Source: Rhodopseudomonas palustris (lineage in GTDB: Bacteria; Pseudomonadota; Alphaproteobacteria; Rhizobiales; Xanthobacteraceae). From it: DNA of 64,000 bases. Shown here one piece after another: positions 1 to 8,476 of this stretch; the first letter of the stretch is position 1; each line of letters starts with the position of its first letter. The notes beneath the pieces are model-generated. The model was not told the DNA's origin. It did no database searches and worked only from the letters and a program-made list of their open reading frames with translations. Both the position numbers and the translations under genes were made by a program. Where the stretch lies: positions 1 through 64,000 of the forward strand of contig NZ_QKQS01000032.1 of the NCBI RefSeq assembly GCF_003226555.1, in the 5' to 3' direction.

Positions 1-1666
1 CCCTCACCCCACCCCTCTCCCCGCACGCGGGGAGAGGGAGCAGGCCGAGCAGATGGCCACCTCCTCCGCACCCAAAAACATCTGCTGCGTCGGCGATGAC
101 GATCAGTCGATCTATGGCTGGCGCGGCGCCGAGGTCGACAACATCCTGCGCTTCGACCACGACTTCCCCGGCGCCAAGGTGATCCGGCTCGAGCGCAACT
201 ATCGCTCGACCGGCCACATCCTCGCCGCCGCCTCACACCTGATCGCGCACAATGAAGGCCGGCTCGGCAAGACGCTGCGGACCGAGGATGTCGACGGCGA
301 GATGGTCACCGTCACCGGCGCCTGGGATTCGGAAGAAGAAGCTCGCGCCATCGGCGAAGAGATCGAACAGCTGCAGCGCCAGGGCCATGCGCTGAACGAG
401 ATCGCGATCCTGGTCCGCGCGTCGTTCCAGATGCGCGAATTCGAAGACCGCTTCGTCACCCTGGGCCTGCCCTACCGGGTGATCGGCGGTCCGCGGTTCT
501 ACGAGCGCGCCGAAATCCGCGACGCACTGGCGTATTTGCGGGTGATCAACTCGCCGGCCGACGACCTCGCCTTCGAGCGGATCGTCAACGTGCCGAAGCG
601 CGGCCTCGGCGACGCCACCGTGCAGATGCTGCACGATCATGCCAGGAAGCGCCGCATGCCGCTGTTCGAGGCGGCCCGGATGGTGATCGACACCGACGAG
701 CTGAAGCCGAAAGCGCGCGGCAGCCTGCGCGGCCTGATCGAGAACTTCGAACGCTGGCAGGTGCAGCGCGACGCCCTGCCCCACACCGAACTCGCCGAGA
801 TCGTGCTCGACGAGAGCGGCTACACCGAGATGTGGCAGAAGGATCGCTCCGCCGACGCCGCAGGCCGGCTGGAGAACCTGAAAGAACTCGTCCGCTCGAT
901 GGAGGAATTCGAGAACCTGCAAGGCTTCCTCGAGCACATCTCGCTGGTGATGGACCGCGACGGCGGCGCCGACGAAGACGCCGTCAGCGTGATGACGCTG
1001 CACTCCGCCAAGGGCCTGGAATTCGAGACCGTGTTCCTGCCCGGCTGGGAGGAAGGGCTGTTCCCGCATCAGCGCGCGCTCGACGAACAGGGCCGCGCCG
1101 GGCTGGAAGAAGAGCGCCGCCTCGCCCATGTCGGCATCACCCGCGCCCGCAAGCGCGCGAAGTTGTACTTCGCCACCAACCGCCGCATCCACGGCACCTG
1201 GAACACGACGATCCCGTCACGCTTCCTCGATGAACTACCAGCCGCCAATGTCGAGATCACCGAGTCGAAAGGCGGCTCCGGCTGGGGCGGCATGAGCGGC
1301 TACGGCCCGTCGCGGTTCGACAACGTCGAGTCGTTCGGCTCGAGCTATTCGACACCCGGCTGGCAGCGCGCCCAGGCCAATCGCGGCCGCAGCGGTGGCG
1401 GCAGCAACGGCGGTCGCAGCGGCGGCTTCAGTGAGAGTGGCTCGTCCTACTCCTCCGGCACCACCCGCCGCGCCCCCTTCACCATCGAGGGCGAACTGGT
1501 CGCCAAATCCACCGGCACCGAGTCGGACTTCTCCCTGAAAGACCGCGTCTTCCATCAGAAGTTCGGCTACGGTCACGTCACCAAGATCGACGGCAACAAG
1601 CTCACCATCGCGTTCGACAAGGCCGGCGAGAAGAAGGTGGTCGATAGTTTCGTGGAGCGGGTGTGA
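1..1666 (+). CDS. uvrD: UvrD/PcrA-type superfamily 1 DNA helicase, C-terminal part (5' end outside window)
   Basis: ATP-dependent 3'-5' DNA helicase of nucleotide excision and mismatch repair. Frame 2 is open from the first bases of the window, so the gene starts upstream, and the ATG at 53 is internal. Visible helicase motifs are motif III GDDDQSIYGWRGA just after position 92, motif IV LERNYRS, the motif V region VMTLHSAKGLEFE and motif VI HVGITRAR. Walker A and the DExx box must lie upstream of the window. After motif VI come a Gly/Ser-rich linker and a C-terminal PcrA-like tudor module beginning near SDFSLKDRVFHQKFGYG. The first 40 bases are a palindromic repeat read in frame, which puts a foreign-looking peptide (PLPARGERE) just before motif III. 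The stop codon overlaps the next gene by one base. Confidence 0.93.
   Translation, partial: PHPTPLPARGEREQAEQMATSSAPKNICCVGDDDQSIYGWRGAEVDNILRFDHDFPGAKVIRLERNYRSTGHILAAASHLIAHNEGRLGKTLRTEDVDGEMVTVTGAWDSEEEARAIGEEIEQLQRQGHALNEIAILVRASFQMREFEDRFVTLGLPYRVIGGPRFYERAEIRDALAYLRVINSPADDLAFERIVNVPKRGLGDATVQMLHDHARKRRMPLFEAARMVIDTDELKPKARGSLRGLIENFERWQVQRDALPHTELAEIVLDESGYTEMWQKDRSADAAGRLENLKELVRSMEEFENLQGFLEHISLVMDRDGGADEDAVSVMTLHSAKGLEFETVFLPGWEEGLFPHQRALDEQGRAGLEEERRLAHVGITRARKRAKLYFATNRRIHGTWNTTIPSRFLDELPAANVEITESKGGSGWGGMSGYGPSRFDNVESFGSSYSTPGWQRAQANRGRSGGGSNGGRSGGFSESGSSYSSGTTRRAPFTIEGELVAKSTGTESDFSLKDRVFHQKFGYGHVTKIDGNKLTIAFDKAGEKKVVDSFVERV
13..38. repeat. Palindromic repeat inside the uvrD reading frame
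   Basis: A perfect 12-bp inverted repeat: CCCTCTCCCCGC at 13-24 pairs with GCGGGGAGAGGG at 27-38 around a two-base centre. Such C-run/G-run palindromes are a common intergenic repeat type in this bacterial group. This one lies within coding sequence and keeps the frame open. Confidence 0.8.
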
Positions 1667-1950
1667 TGGTGCACTACGTCGCCTTGATCCATCAGGACGC
1701 CGACGGCAGCTACAGCGTGTCGTTTCCCGACATTCCGGGCGTCGTCACCGCTGGCGAGACGATCGAAGAAGCCGAAGAGGAAGCCGCCGAGCTTCTCGCC
1801 TATGCGATGGAAGATTCAGATGGTGCGATCGCGCTGAATCCGCCGCGGTCGATCGACGAGCTGAACAATGACCCGGTCTTCGTCGCAGCGAGCAAAGACG
1901 CGATCTTGGCGTTGATCGAATTTGATGCCGAGGCAGACGCAGCCGAATAG
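1666..1950 (+). CDS. HicB-family protein without an adjacent HicA
   Basis: A 94-residue HicB-like protein. The N-terminal half (VALIHQDADGSYSVSFPDIPG) has the partly degraded RNase H-like fold signature of HicB antitoxins, which normally bind and block HicA mRNA interferases. There is no C-terminal DNA-binding extension. The ATG at 1666 shares one base with the uvrD stop (TGATG), so translation is probably coupled. The GTG three bases earlier is less likely. No hicA lies directly next to it, but a full hicA-hicB pair starts 114 bp downstream. It may be an extra antitoxin or the remnant of a second module. Family assignment is firm, function is inferred. Confidence 0.85.
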   Translation: MVHYVALIHQDADGSYSVSFPDIPGVVTAGETIEEAEEEAAELLAYAMEDSDGAIALNPPRSIDELNNDPVFVAASKDAILALIEFDAEADAAE

Positions 1951-2064
1951 CGGCCGGGCGTGAGCTATTTGAGGTGACCGAGAGGAAGAACGCGCTCGCT
2001 CCTTTGGCGAAGGAGATGTAGGCTGCGGCATTGCAGTTTAAATTAATTACCTGACGACCGCCCG

Positions 2065-2259
2065 ATGCTCACCAGTAGCCGCGATGTCATCCGACGTCTC
2101 GAACGTGAAGGCTGGACTTGCGTCCGCGTCACTGGATCGCATCACGTTTTCAAGCATCCCGTGCGCCGGGACATCGTCACCGTGCCGCACCCCAAGAAGG
2201 ACTTGGGAAAAGGCTTGGTCCGTGCCATCTATAAGGGCGCAGGCTGGGAGCCGGATTGA
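2065..2259 (+). CDS. hicA: HicA-type mRNA interferase toxin
   Basis: A 64-residue HicA toxin, a double-stranded-RNA-binding-like fold that cleaves mRNA in the free state. The N-terminus (SRDVIRRLEREGWTCVRVTG) and the key histidine in GSHHVFKHP match the family. The TVPHPKKDLGKGLVRAIYKGAGW ending, cited here as its start TVPHPKKDLG and end IYKGAGW, is also typical. The gene begins at ATG 2065 with a poor ribosome-binding site, which is common for toxins. HicB follows after 8 bp. The order toxin then antitoxin is the usual one for hicAB. Confidence 0.92.
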   Translation: MLTSSRDVIRRLEREGWTCVRVTGSHHVFKHPVRRDIVTVPHPKKDLGKGLVRAIYKGAGWEPD

Positions 2260-2267
2260 GGTCGGCC

Positions 2268-2558
2268 ATGACCCACTACATCGCCATCATCGAAGACGCC
2301 GGGCCGGACGTGGCTGTCGGGGTGTGGTTTCCCGACCTGCCCGGCTGCGTCTCCGCGGGCGACAATCTCGACGAGGCGCTGCGCAATGCGCCCGAGGCGC
2401 TGGAGCTGTACCTCGCGCAGGTCGAGCAAGACGGCAAGCCGCAGCCCAAGCCGCGCTCGCTGACCGAACTGAAGGCCGATCCTGACGTCGCCGACGACAT
2501 CCAGAACTACATCGTCGCGCTGATCGAAACACCAAGCCGCGCCCACGCGGCAGAGTGA
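2268..2558 (+). CDS. hicB: HicB-type antitoxin
   Basis: A 96-residue antitoxin partner of the HicA just upstream. It has the HicB core (HYIAIIEDAG, then GVWFPDLPGCVSAGDNLDEA) and no added HTH or RHH domain visible. The ATG at 2268 was preferred to the TTG at 2256 because GAGGT lies at a good distance before it and the protein then begins MTHYIAI, like the HicB at 1666. The two HicB proteins of this locus share the FPDIPG/FPDLPG region and an acidic C-terminus, so they may be paralogues from a local duplication. Confidence 0.92.
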   Translation: MTHYIAIIEDAGPDVAVGVWFPDLPGCVSAGDNLDEALRNAPEALELYLAQVEQDGKPQPKPRSLTELKADPDVADDIQNYIVALIETPSRAHAAE

Positions 2559-2578
2559 TCGCACCAACGTCTCCCCAG

Positions 2579-2619
2579 TCGCAGGATTGCGTCGTCGGCT
2601 TCGCCTCCTCGCAATGACG
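2579..2619. repeat. Half copy of the CATTGCGAGG palindromic repeat
   Basis: The stretch beginning GTCGCAGGATTGCG and ending CCTCGCAATGACG matches one arm of the complete element at 50259-50339. It lies between hicB and the ABC transporter genes. Confidence 0.7.
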
Positions 2620-2808
2620 CGGTGAGGGGCGATGCCACGAAGCGACGCGGTGAGGTTCGGTGTCAGGAAGCCGTGACGCGAAATTTTCCCCGCCCCGGCC
2701 TGTTCGTGCTGTCGGTTGCGCCCGCGCTCGGCCGTCCTTATGTAAGCCGCCCGCGCCTCCCGGCTGCGTTTCGCCCTTTTTCCTGCGCCCCACGCTTCGC
2801 GAGCCCGC

Positions 2809-3729
2809 ATGGCCCCGATTATTTCCGTCAAGAATCTGAGCAAGACCTACGGCACCGGGCGCAAGGCGCTGAACGGGGTCAGCCTCGACATCATGGGCGG
2901 CGAGATCTTCGCGCTGCTCGGGCCCAATGGTGCCGGCAAGACCACGCTGATCGGCACGATCTGCGGGCTGGTCAATCCGACCGGCGGCACGGTGACGGTC
3001 GACGGCCACGACATCATCACCGACTACCGCGCGGCGCGCGAGTTGATCGGGCTGGTGCCGCAGGAGCTGCACACCGACGCGTTCGAATCGGTGTGGGACA
3101 CGGTGAGCTTCTCCCGCGGCCTGTTCGGCAGGCCGAAGAACCCGGCGCATATCGAAAAAGTGCTGCGCGACCTGTCGCTGTTCGACCGCAAGGACTCTAA
3201 GATCATCACGCTGTCGGGCGGCATGAAGCGCCGCGTGATGATCGCGAAAGCGCTCAGCCACGAGCCGCAGATCCTGTTTCTCGACGAGCCGACCGCCGGT
3301 GTCGACGTCGAACTGCGGAAGGGGATGTGGGAGGTGGTGCGCGCCCTGAAGGCGACCGGCGTCACCATCATCCTGACCACGCATTACATCGAGGAAGCCG
3401 AGGAGATGGCCGACCGCGTCGGCGTCATCAACCACGGCGAATTGATCCTGGTCGACCAGAAGTCGGCGCTGATGCAGAAGCTCGGCAAGAAGCAGCTCAA
3501 GCTGCATCTCGACACCCCGATCGACGCGGTGCCGCCGCAGCTCGCCGCCTACGACCTGGCGCTGTCCGACGACCGCCACAAGCTGATCTACACCTACGAC
3601 ACCCGCGCCGAACACACCGGCATCACCGCCCTGCTCGGCGACGTCCGCGCCGCCGGCATCCGCTTCCACGATCTCGACACCAGCCAGAGCTCGCTGGAAG
3701 AGATCTTCGTCAGCCTGGTGAGGACGTGA
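2809..3729 (+). CDS. ABC-2 type exporter, ATP-binding subunit (YadG-like)
   Basis: ATPase that drives a two-component ABC-2 exporter with the permease encoded next. The 306-residue protein has Walker [10 protein letters not shown] at about residues 38-46, the signature LSGGMKRR near 138, Walker [13 protein letters not shown] near 160 and the switch histidine in [10 protein letters not shown]. The C-terminal 70 residues end in [12 protein letters not shown], typical of the YadG/DrrA/CcmA branch. Length and spacing match E. coli YadG closely. The start ATG 2809 gives an N-terminus that begins just before the first strand of the domain. The permease starts 2 bp after the stop. The substrate is unknown. 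Confidence 0.92.
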   Translation: MAPIISVKNLSKTYGTGRKALNGVSLDIMGGEIFALLGPNGAGKTTLIGTICGLVNPTGGTVTVDGHDIITDYRAARELIGLVPQELHTDAFESVWDTVSFSRGLFGRPKNPAHIEKVLRDLSLFDRKDSKIITLSGGMKRRVMIAKALSHEPQILFLDEPTAGVDVELRKGMWEVVRALKATGVTIILTTHYIEEAEEMADRVGVINHGELILVDQKSALMQKLGKKQLKLHLDTPIDAVPPQLAAYDLALSDDRHKLIYTYDTRAEHTGITALLGDVRAAGIRFHDLDTSQSSLEEIFVSLVRT

Positions 3730-3731
3730 GC

Positions 3732-4493
3732 ATGAACCTGCGGGCGATCCGCGCGATCTATCTGTTCGAAATGGCGCGGACCTGGCGGACGCTGATGCAG
3801 AGCATCGTGTCGCCGGTGCTGTCGACCTCGCTGTATTTCATCGTGTTCGGCGCCGCGATCGGCTCGCGGATCGACCAGGTCGAAGGCGTCAATTACGGCA
3901 GCTTCATCGTGCCCGGCCTGATCATGCTCAGCGTGCTGACGCAGAGCGTCGCCAACGCCTCGTTCGGCATCTATTTCCCGAAGTTCACCGGCACCATCTA
4001 CGAGATCCTGTCGGCGCCGGTGTCGTTCCTGGAGATCGCGGTCGGTTATGTCGGCGCTGCGGCCAGCAAGTCGATCATCCTCGGCCTGATCATCCTGGCC
4101 ACCGCCGGCCTGTTCGTGCCGCTGCACATTGCCCATCCGGTGTGGATGTTCGGCTTCCTGGTGCTGACCTCGGTGACGTTCAGCCTGCTCGGCTTCATCA
4201 TCGGCATCTGGGCCGACGGCTTCGAGAAGCTGCAGGTGGTGCCGCTGCTGATCATCACGCCGCTCACCTTCCTCGGCGGTAGCTTCTATTCGATCTCGAT
4301 GCTGCCCCCGCTCTGGCAGACCATCGCGCTGTTCAATCCGGTGGTTTATCTCGTCTCCGGCTTCCGCTGGAGCTTCTACGAGATCGCCGACGTCAATGTC
4401 GCCGTCAGCCTCGCCGCCACCTTCGGCTTCCTGCTCGTCTGCCTCGGGATCGTGTGGTGGATCTTCAAGACCGGCTATCGGCTGAAGGCCTGA
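3732..4493 (+). CDS. ABC-2 type exporter, permease subunit (YadH-like)
   Basis: A 253-residue integral membrane protein with six hydrophobic segments and the ABC-2 permease pattern. There is a long loop after the first helix ([20 protein letters not shown]) and a conserved region [19 protein letters not shown] before the last helices. It pairs with the ATPase encoded 2 bp upstream, and together they resemble YadGH, an inner-membrane exporter of unknown cargo. The ATG at 3732 is the first start after the ATPase stop. Transcription probably ends at the hairpin at 4533-4556. Confidence 0.92.
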   Translation: MNLRAIRAIYLFEMARTWRTLMQSIVSPVLSTSLYFIVFGAAIGSRIDQVEGVNYGSFIVPGLIMLSVLTQSVANASFGIYFPKFTGTIYEILSAPVSFLEIAVGYVGAAASKSIILGLIILATAGLFVPLHIAHPVWMFGFLVLTSVTFSLLGFIIGIWADGFEKLQVVPLLIITPLTFLGGSFYSISMLPPLWQTIALFNPVVYLVSGFRWSFYEIADVNVAVSLAATFGFLLVCLGIVWWIFKTGYRLKA

Positions 4494-4526
4494 GCGCGGC
4501 CGTTCCGCCTGAAACCATCGTTACAA

Positions 4527-4556
4527 ACGAAAGGGCGCGGCCGACCGGCCGCGCCC
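4527..4556. terminator. GC-rich hairpin between convergent genes
   Basis: GGGCGCGGCC at 4533-4542 pairs with GGCCGCGCCC at 4547-4556. On the minus strand it is followed by TTTCGTTTG, a modest T-rich run, so it best terminates the minus-strand gene that ends at 4579. It can also stop the ABC operon from the other side. Confidence 0.7.
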
Positions 4557-4578
4557 CATTTGATCAGACCCGCTTGCC

Positions 4579-4929
4579 TCAGCGGCGGCGATAGCAGCGG
4601 AATTTGCCGCTGCGGGTGTAGTAGCCCTTGCAGCGATGGCCGCGGTGATAGCGATAGCGCGGGCCCTGGTTCGGAATGCCGAGCACACCGTTGACGGCAC
4701 CGACCGCACCGCCGACGCCGGCGCCGATCGCGCCGCCCACCGCGCCGCCGATCGGACCGGCAGCGCGATTACCTTCCCGGGCACCCTGCTCGGCGCCGCG
4801 CACAATGCCCTGCGCATGGCCGGGGGTCGGAATCGTCAGCACCGCGAGCGCCAGAGCAGCCGCCGCGAACAGCGCTTTGAACAGGGGTTGGTCGGCGCGA
4901 ACGGCGAACGCGTTGGCAGTGGTCTTCAT
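4579..4929 (-). CDS. Small secreted glycine-zipper protein
   Basis: A 116-residue exported protein of unknown function. Residues 1-40 form a long signal peptide with hydrophobic core LFAAAALALAVLTI and a likely cut after GHAQ. A glycine-zipper run follows at residues 60-81 (GGAVGGAIGAGVGGAVGAV), a pattern that inserts in or associates with membranes. The C-terminus is very basic, with two cysteines (HRCKGYY, KFRCYRR). The start ATG 4929 has GGAGGGAC just upstream. A longer frame runs upstream but has no such site. Glycine-zipper and basic-tail proteins like this are frequent in Rhizobiales. The gene is divergent from the L,D-transpeptidase, with 270 bp between the starts. Confidence 0.8.
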   Translation of the reverse strand: MKTTANAFAVRADQPLFKALFAAAALALAVLTIPTPGHAQGIVRGAEQGAREGNRAAGPIGGAVGGAIGAGVGGAVGAVNGVLGIPNQGPRYRYHRGHRCKGYYTRSGKFRCYRRR

Positions 4930-5199
4930 CGATGTCCCTCCGGATTTGAAACGCCCGACAGAACGTCGGCCGCGAATTGTGCGACACGTTAACGCCGCAC
5001 CCCGCCGCGGGTTCCCGTTTCGCCGAGATTCCGCCGCGTCGGTGTCTTGATGCTGCCGCTGGAGTCGCGGAAGCCATCTTAACGATGCCGAAGGTTTTGC
5101 CGTTGCGGTGCGGCGGCGACTGGAAACTGTCGCGGTCGCTATGCATATTACCTTCGGGCGGGCAAGGAAGTGGAAGGATCGGGCCAGGAGGCCGGCACC

Positions 5200-5970
5200 A
5201 TGCGTTCGTATCTTGTATCTCTCACCGGCCTGATCCTGCTGGCGCTCTCCAGCGCCGCGCAGGCGAAAGTCGCCATCACCGTCGACAAGGACAATCAGCA
5301 GCTCTCGGTCGCGGTTGACGGCGTCGAGCGCTACCGGTGGCCGGTATCGACCGGCAATCCGTCGCACGAAACCCCGAACGGCAAATTCCAGACATTCAGA
5401 ATGGAAGCCGACCATTATTCGAAGGAGTTCGACGACGCGCCGATGCCGCATTCGATCTTCTTCACCAAGCAGGGCCACGCCATCCATGGCACCACGTCGG
5501 AAGGCAAGCTCGGCGTGCCGGTGTCGCACGGCTGCGTGCGGCTGTCGCGCGAGAACGCCGCCACGCTGTACGCGCTGGTCGAGAAGGAAGGCGTGCTCAA
5601 TACCACGGTGACGCTGACCGGCTCATCGCGGGTCGCGCTGGCGCGGCTGAAGACCAAGGCCGGCAGCGCCGTCGCTCGCGCCGAACCGGCGCCCGACCCG
5701 ACTTACGATGCAGCCGGGGCTCCGGTCGAACTGGCGCCGAGCCAGCCACGCGTCGCAACTCCGCAGGTCGCCGACGACGGCTATATCTATCCGGCCGACG
5801 GCAGCTACGCCGACCGCCGCTACCCGGCCCCTCCCGGCTATCGCCGTCTGGCGCCACCGCAATACGGCTACGTCGAAAACGACTCCTACGCCCAGGATTA
5901 CGCGCCGCGGCGCTATTACCAGCCGCGCGGCTATTACGACCGCGGCTATAGCGGCTACTCGGCCTACTGA
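5200..5970 (+). CDS. L,D-transpeptidase (YkuD domain), periplasmic
   Basis: Enzyme that forms 3-3 crosslinks in peptidoglycan or attaches proteins to it, using a catalytic cysteine. The 256-residue protein has a signal peptide (residues 1-22, ending SSAAQA) and a YkuD domain at about 25-140. The active-site motif SHGCVRL has Cys112, with His96 upstream in AIHGTTS. The C-terminal third is a Tyr/Pro/Arg-rich low-complexity tail ending YSGYSAY, unlike the compact E. coli enzymes, and may bind the wall or outer membrane. ATG 5200 has AGGAG ten bases upstream. An upstream start at 5170 lacks a site. A strong terminator follows. Confidence 0.93.
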   Translation: MRSYLVSLTGLILLALSSAAQAKVAITVDKDNQQLSVAVDGVERYRWPVSTGNPSHETPNGKFQTFRMEADHYSKEFDDAPMPHSIFFTKQGHAIHGTTSEGKLGVPVSHGCVRLSRENAATLYALVEKEGVLNTTVTLTGSSRVALARLKTKAGSAVARAEPAPDPTYDAAGAPVELAPSQPRVATPQVADDGYIYPADGSYADRRYPAPPGYRRLAPPQYGYVENDSYAQDYAPRRYYQPRGYYDRGYSGYSAY

Positions 5971-5996
5971 ACCGCGGCTCCGATTGTTCCGATTGC

Positions 5997-6029
5997 AACG
6001 CGCGGCCTCCCGGGCCGCGCGTTTTGTTT
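5997..6029 (+). terminator. Rho-independent terminator after the L,D-transpeptidase
   Basis: AACGCGCGGCC at 5997-6007 pairs perfectly with GGCCGCGCGTT at 6013-6023 around TCCCG, and TTGTTTT follows. Confidence 0.9.
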
Positions 6030-6032
6030 TGC

Positions 6033-8315
6033 CTAGTCCTCACCGTCGCGCAGCCGGCGCCACACGGCGCCGAGCACGTTGGAATAGTCGTCGGTCCACA
6101 CCCGGTCGCCAGCGCGCGGCGCGGTCAGGGTCCAATCGTCGTTGCCGGCGAGCCGGCCGATGTCGGCGGCCTCGCGCGCCGAAATCACCACGGAGGTGGC
6201 GAAGATGTATTCGGCATCGCGCCCGGCATCCTGCGACGCCACCCAGCTCTTCAGCCCGTTGGCGTCGGCGATGCCGACCGCGACGCTCGCCAATTCGAGA
6301 TGGCGGTTGGAGACGTGCATCAGCACCGCGCCCTGCGGCGCGAGCTTGGCCCTGTAGATCGCCATCGCCTCGCGGGTGGCGAGATGGATCGGGATCGCGT
6401 CAGACGAATAGGCGTCGACGATGATCAGGTCGTAGGTGCCGTCCGGCTCGTGCGCGAAAGTCAGCCGGGCGTCGCCGACCACCGGTTGCAGATCCGGGGC
6501 GCATGTGCTGACGAAGCGAAAATATTTCGGGTCGCGCGCGGTGTCGATCATCGACTGGTCGATCTCGAAGAACCGCCAGTGCTCGTCCGGTGCCGCCGCG
6601 CAGGTCAGCGTGCCGGAGCCGAGCCCGATCACGGCAGCGCGGATCGGGCCGCCCTTGCGCTCGCGGATCGCGGTGATTGCCTGCCCAATGCCACCGTCCT
6701 TGTAGTAGTACGAGATCGGCTCCGGCCGGCCGGTCACCGGCGTGCCGTCGTCGTTCATCACCCGCTCGGCGCCGTGGATCGTGGTGCCGTGCAGCAGCAC
6801 ATGGAAGCGGCCATCCGAGGTCACCTGGATCTTGTGCACGCCGAAGAAACTGCGCACGGTTTCGACCCGGCCATCATCGGCCGGATACAGCCGGATCAGC
6901 AGCAGCGCCAACGCGACGGTGGCGAGCAGCTTGGCCGGGCCGGCGCGCAGCACCAGTGCGATCACGGCGGCGAAGGCGGCGACGTCGCCGATCACCAGCA
7001 CGCGGTTGGTCATGAACCAGTCGTGCAGCTTGCCGGTGGTGAAGGCGGAAGTGATCAGCACCACTGCCAGCGCGGCGATCAGCAGCCAGATCCGCAGCGA
7101 CCATTGTGGGACGCGTTCCGGCATTTGCGGCCGGCACAACACCGCCAGCGCCAGCAGGATCGGATATTCTGCGATCCACGAAAACGTGTACGGCGCCAGC
7201 AGCCCCGCGAACAAGCCGCCGACCATGCCGCCGAATGAAAGCGCCACATAGAAGCCGGTGAGATACCGGGCCGGCGGCCGGGTCCGCGCCAACTCGCCAT
7301 GGCAGGCCATCGCAATGATGAAGAAGCAGACCAGGTGCCCGCCCAGCGTCAGCAGCAGATTGTGCTCGGAGGCCGAATAGGCCAGCAGCACGATGATCAC
7401 CGCGATCGCGACCGGCTGCAGCGCCAGCATCCATCTATGCGGCAGCAGCGGGCGCGACTGGAACACCAGCACCCAGGTGAGCAGGTACAGCGACAGCGGC
7501 AGCACCCACAGCAGCGGCGCCGCAGCGACGTCGGTGGAGATATGCGCGGTGACGGCGATCAGGAGCCCGGACGGCACCGCGGCGAGAAACACCCACCGCC
7601 CCACCGTCAGCCACGACGGCGACGGCGCGTCGGTGCCGTCGGCGATCAATTCGGCCGCCGCCGTAGCCGGCGCCCGTAGCAGCAGCACGCCGCAGCCGGC
7701 GATCAGCAGGATCAGCACACCGTAGCCGGCGGTCCAGACCAGGTTCTGCAGCCGCAGCGTCAACAGCGGCTCGAGCAGCACCGGATACGACAGTAGCGCC
7801 AGGAAGCTGCCGATGTTGGACGCGGCATAGAGGAAGTACGGATCGCGGCCGTCGGGATGACCGGTACGGACGAACCACGCCTGCAGCAGCGGATTGTTGG
7901 CGGCGAGCGCGAAAAACGGCAGGCCGATCGACACCGCAAACAGGCCGAGCAGCCACAGCTCATAGCCGCTCGACGGCGGCGTGCCCCAGCCGGTCGCGAT
8001 TGCCAGCGGCAGCGTCAGCAGCGCGCAGACCAGCAGCAGGAGGTGGACGACGACCGGCACCCGGCGATCGGCAAACCGGCTCAGGCCGTGCGCATAGGCG
8101 TAGCCGGCGAGCAGCAGCGACTGGAAGAACACCATCGCCACCGACCATACCGCCGGCGAGCCGCCGAGCCGCGGCAGCACCATTTTGGTGAACAGCGGCT
8201 GCACCGAGAACAGCAGCAACGCACTGACGAAGATCGCGATGGTATAGACGATCAGGATCTGCCGGTTGCGCGCCGGGCTATTCCGGCTCGCGGCGGCGGA
8301 CGACGGCTCGGTCAT
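6033..8315 (-). CDS. Membrane protein fused to a spermidine-synthase-like domain
   Basis: A 760-residue protein. The first ~500 residues hold about a dozen hydrophobic segments (for example LIVYTIAIFVSALLLFSVQP) interrupted by short basic loops, in an MFS-like arrangement. The C-terminal ~230 residues resemble spermidine synthase or SAM-dependent methyltransferases, with glycine loop AVIGLGSGTLT, acidic strand end FFEID and the aspartate-rich stretch DLIIVDAYSSDAIPIHL. Such fused MFS/spermidine-synthase proteins are widespread but mostly uncharacterised. Their product is not known, and aminopropyl transfer should not be assumed. ATG 8315 is preceded by AGGAG. The gene stands alone and converges on the L,D-transpeptidase terminator. 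Confidence 0.88.
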   Translation of the reverse strand: MTEPSSAAASRNSPARNRQILIVYTIAIFVSALLLFSVQPLFTKMVLPRLGGSPAVWSVAMVFFQSLLLAGYAYAHGLSRFADRRVPVVVHLLLLVCALLTLPLAIATGWGTPPSSGYELWLLGLFAVSIGLPFFALAANNPLLQAWFVRTGHPDGRDPYFLYAASNIGSFLALLSYPVLLEPLLTLRLQNLVWTAGYGVLILLIAGCGVLLLRAPATAAAELIADGTDAPSPSWLTVGRWVFLAAVPSGLLIAVTAHISTDVAAAPLLWVLPLSLYLLTWVLVFQSRPLLPHRWMLALQPVAIAVIIVLLAYSASEHNLLLTLGGHLVCFFIIAMACHGELARTRPPARYLTGFYVALSFGGMVGGLFAGLLAPYTFSWIAEYPILLALAVLCRPQMPERVPQWSLRIWLLIAALAVVLITSAFTTGKLHDWFMTNRVLVIGDVAAFAAVIALVLRAGPAKLLATVALALLLIRLYPADDGRVETVRSFFGVHKIQVTSDGRFHVLLHGTTIHGAERVMNDDGTPVTGRPEPISYYYKDGGIGQAITAIRERKGGPIRAAVIGLGSGTLTCAAAPDEHWRFFEIDQSMIDTARDPKYFRFVSTCAPDLQPVVGDARLTFAHEPDGTYDLIIVDAYSSDAIPIHLATREAMAIYRAKLAPQGAVLMHVSNRHLELASVAVGIADANGLKSWVASQDAGRDAEYIFATSVVISAREAADIGRLAGNDDWTLTAPRAGDRVWTDDYSNVLGAVWRRLRDGED

Positions 8316-8476
8316 GGCGGCTCCTGCTGCGGCCCGCTACCGCGGACGCTCGACATCTTCGGTCATGGCAGTCGATTCCGGCCGGGCCGTGACGCGCCGC
8401 ATCCTAGCGTCGCTCCATGAACGATGGCAAAACCAGCCACGCATCCATTTGTCACCCCCGGTCCGGGAAACTTCCG

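Noticed and set aside
233-1192. Long minus-strand reading frame opposite uvrD
   Set aside because: High-GC DNA gives long antisense frames. The protein lacks any family pattern, while the plus strand has all expected helicase motifs.
1951-2064. Remnant hicA for the first HicB
   Set aside because: The 114 bp do not show recognisable HicA codons in any frame, so a remnant cannot be supported.
4579-5529. 316-residue protein from the longer frame of the glycine-zipper gene
   Set aside because: The extra N-terminal 200 residues overlap the divergent L,D-transpeptidase and have no ribosome-binding site. ATG 4929 has a good site and starts a signal peptide.
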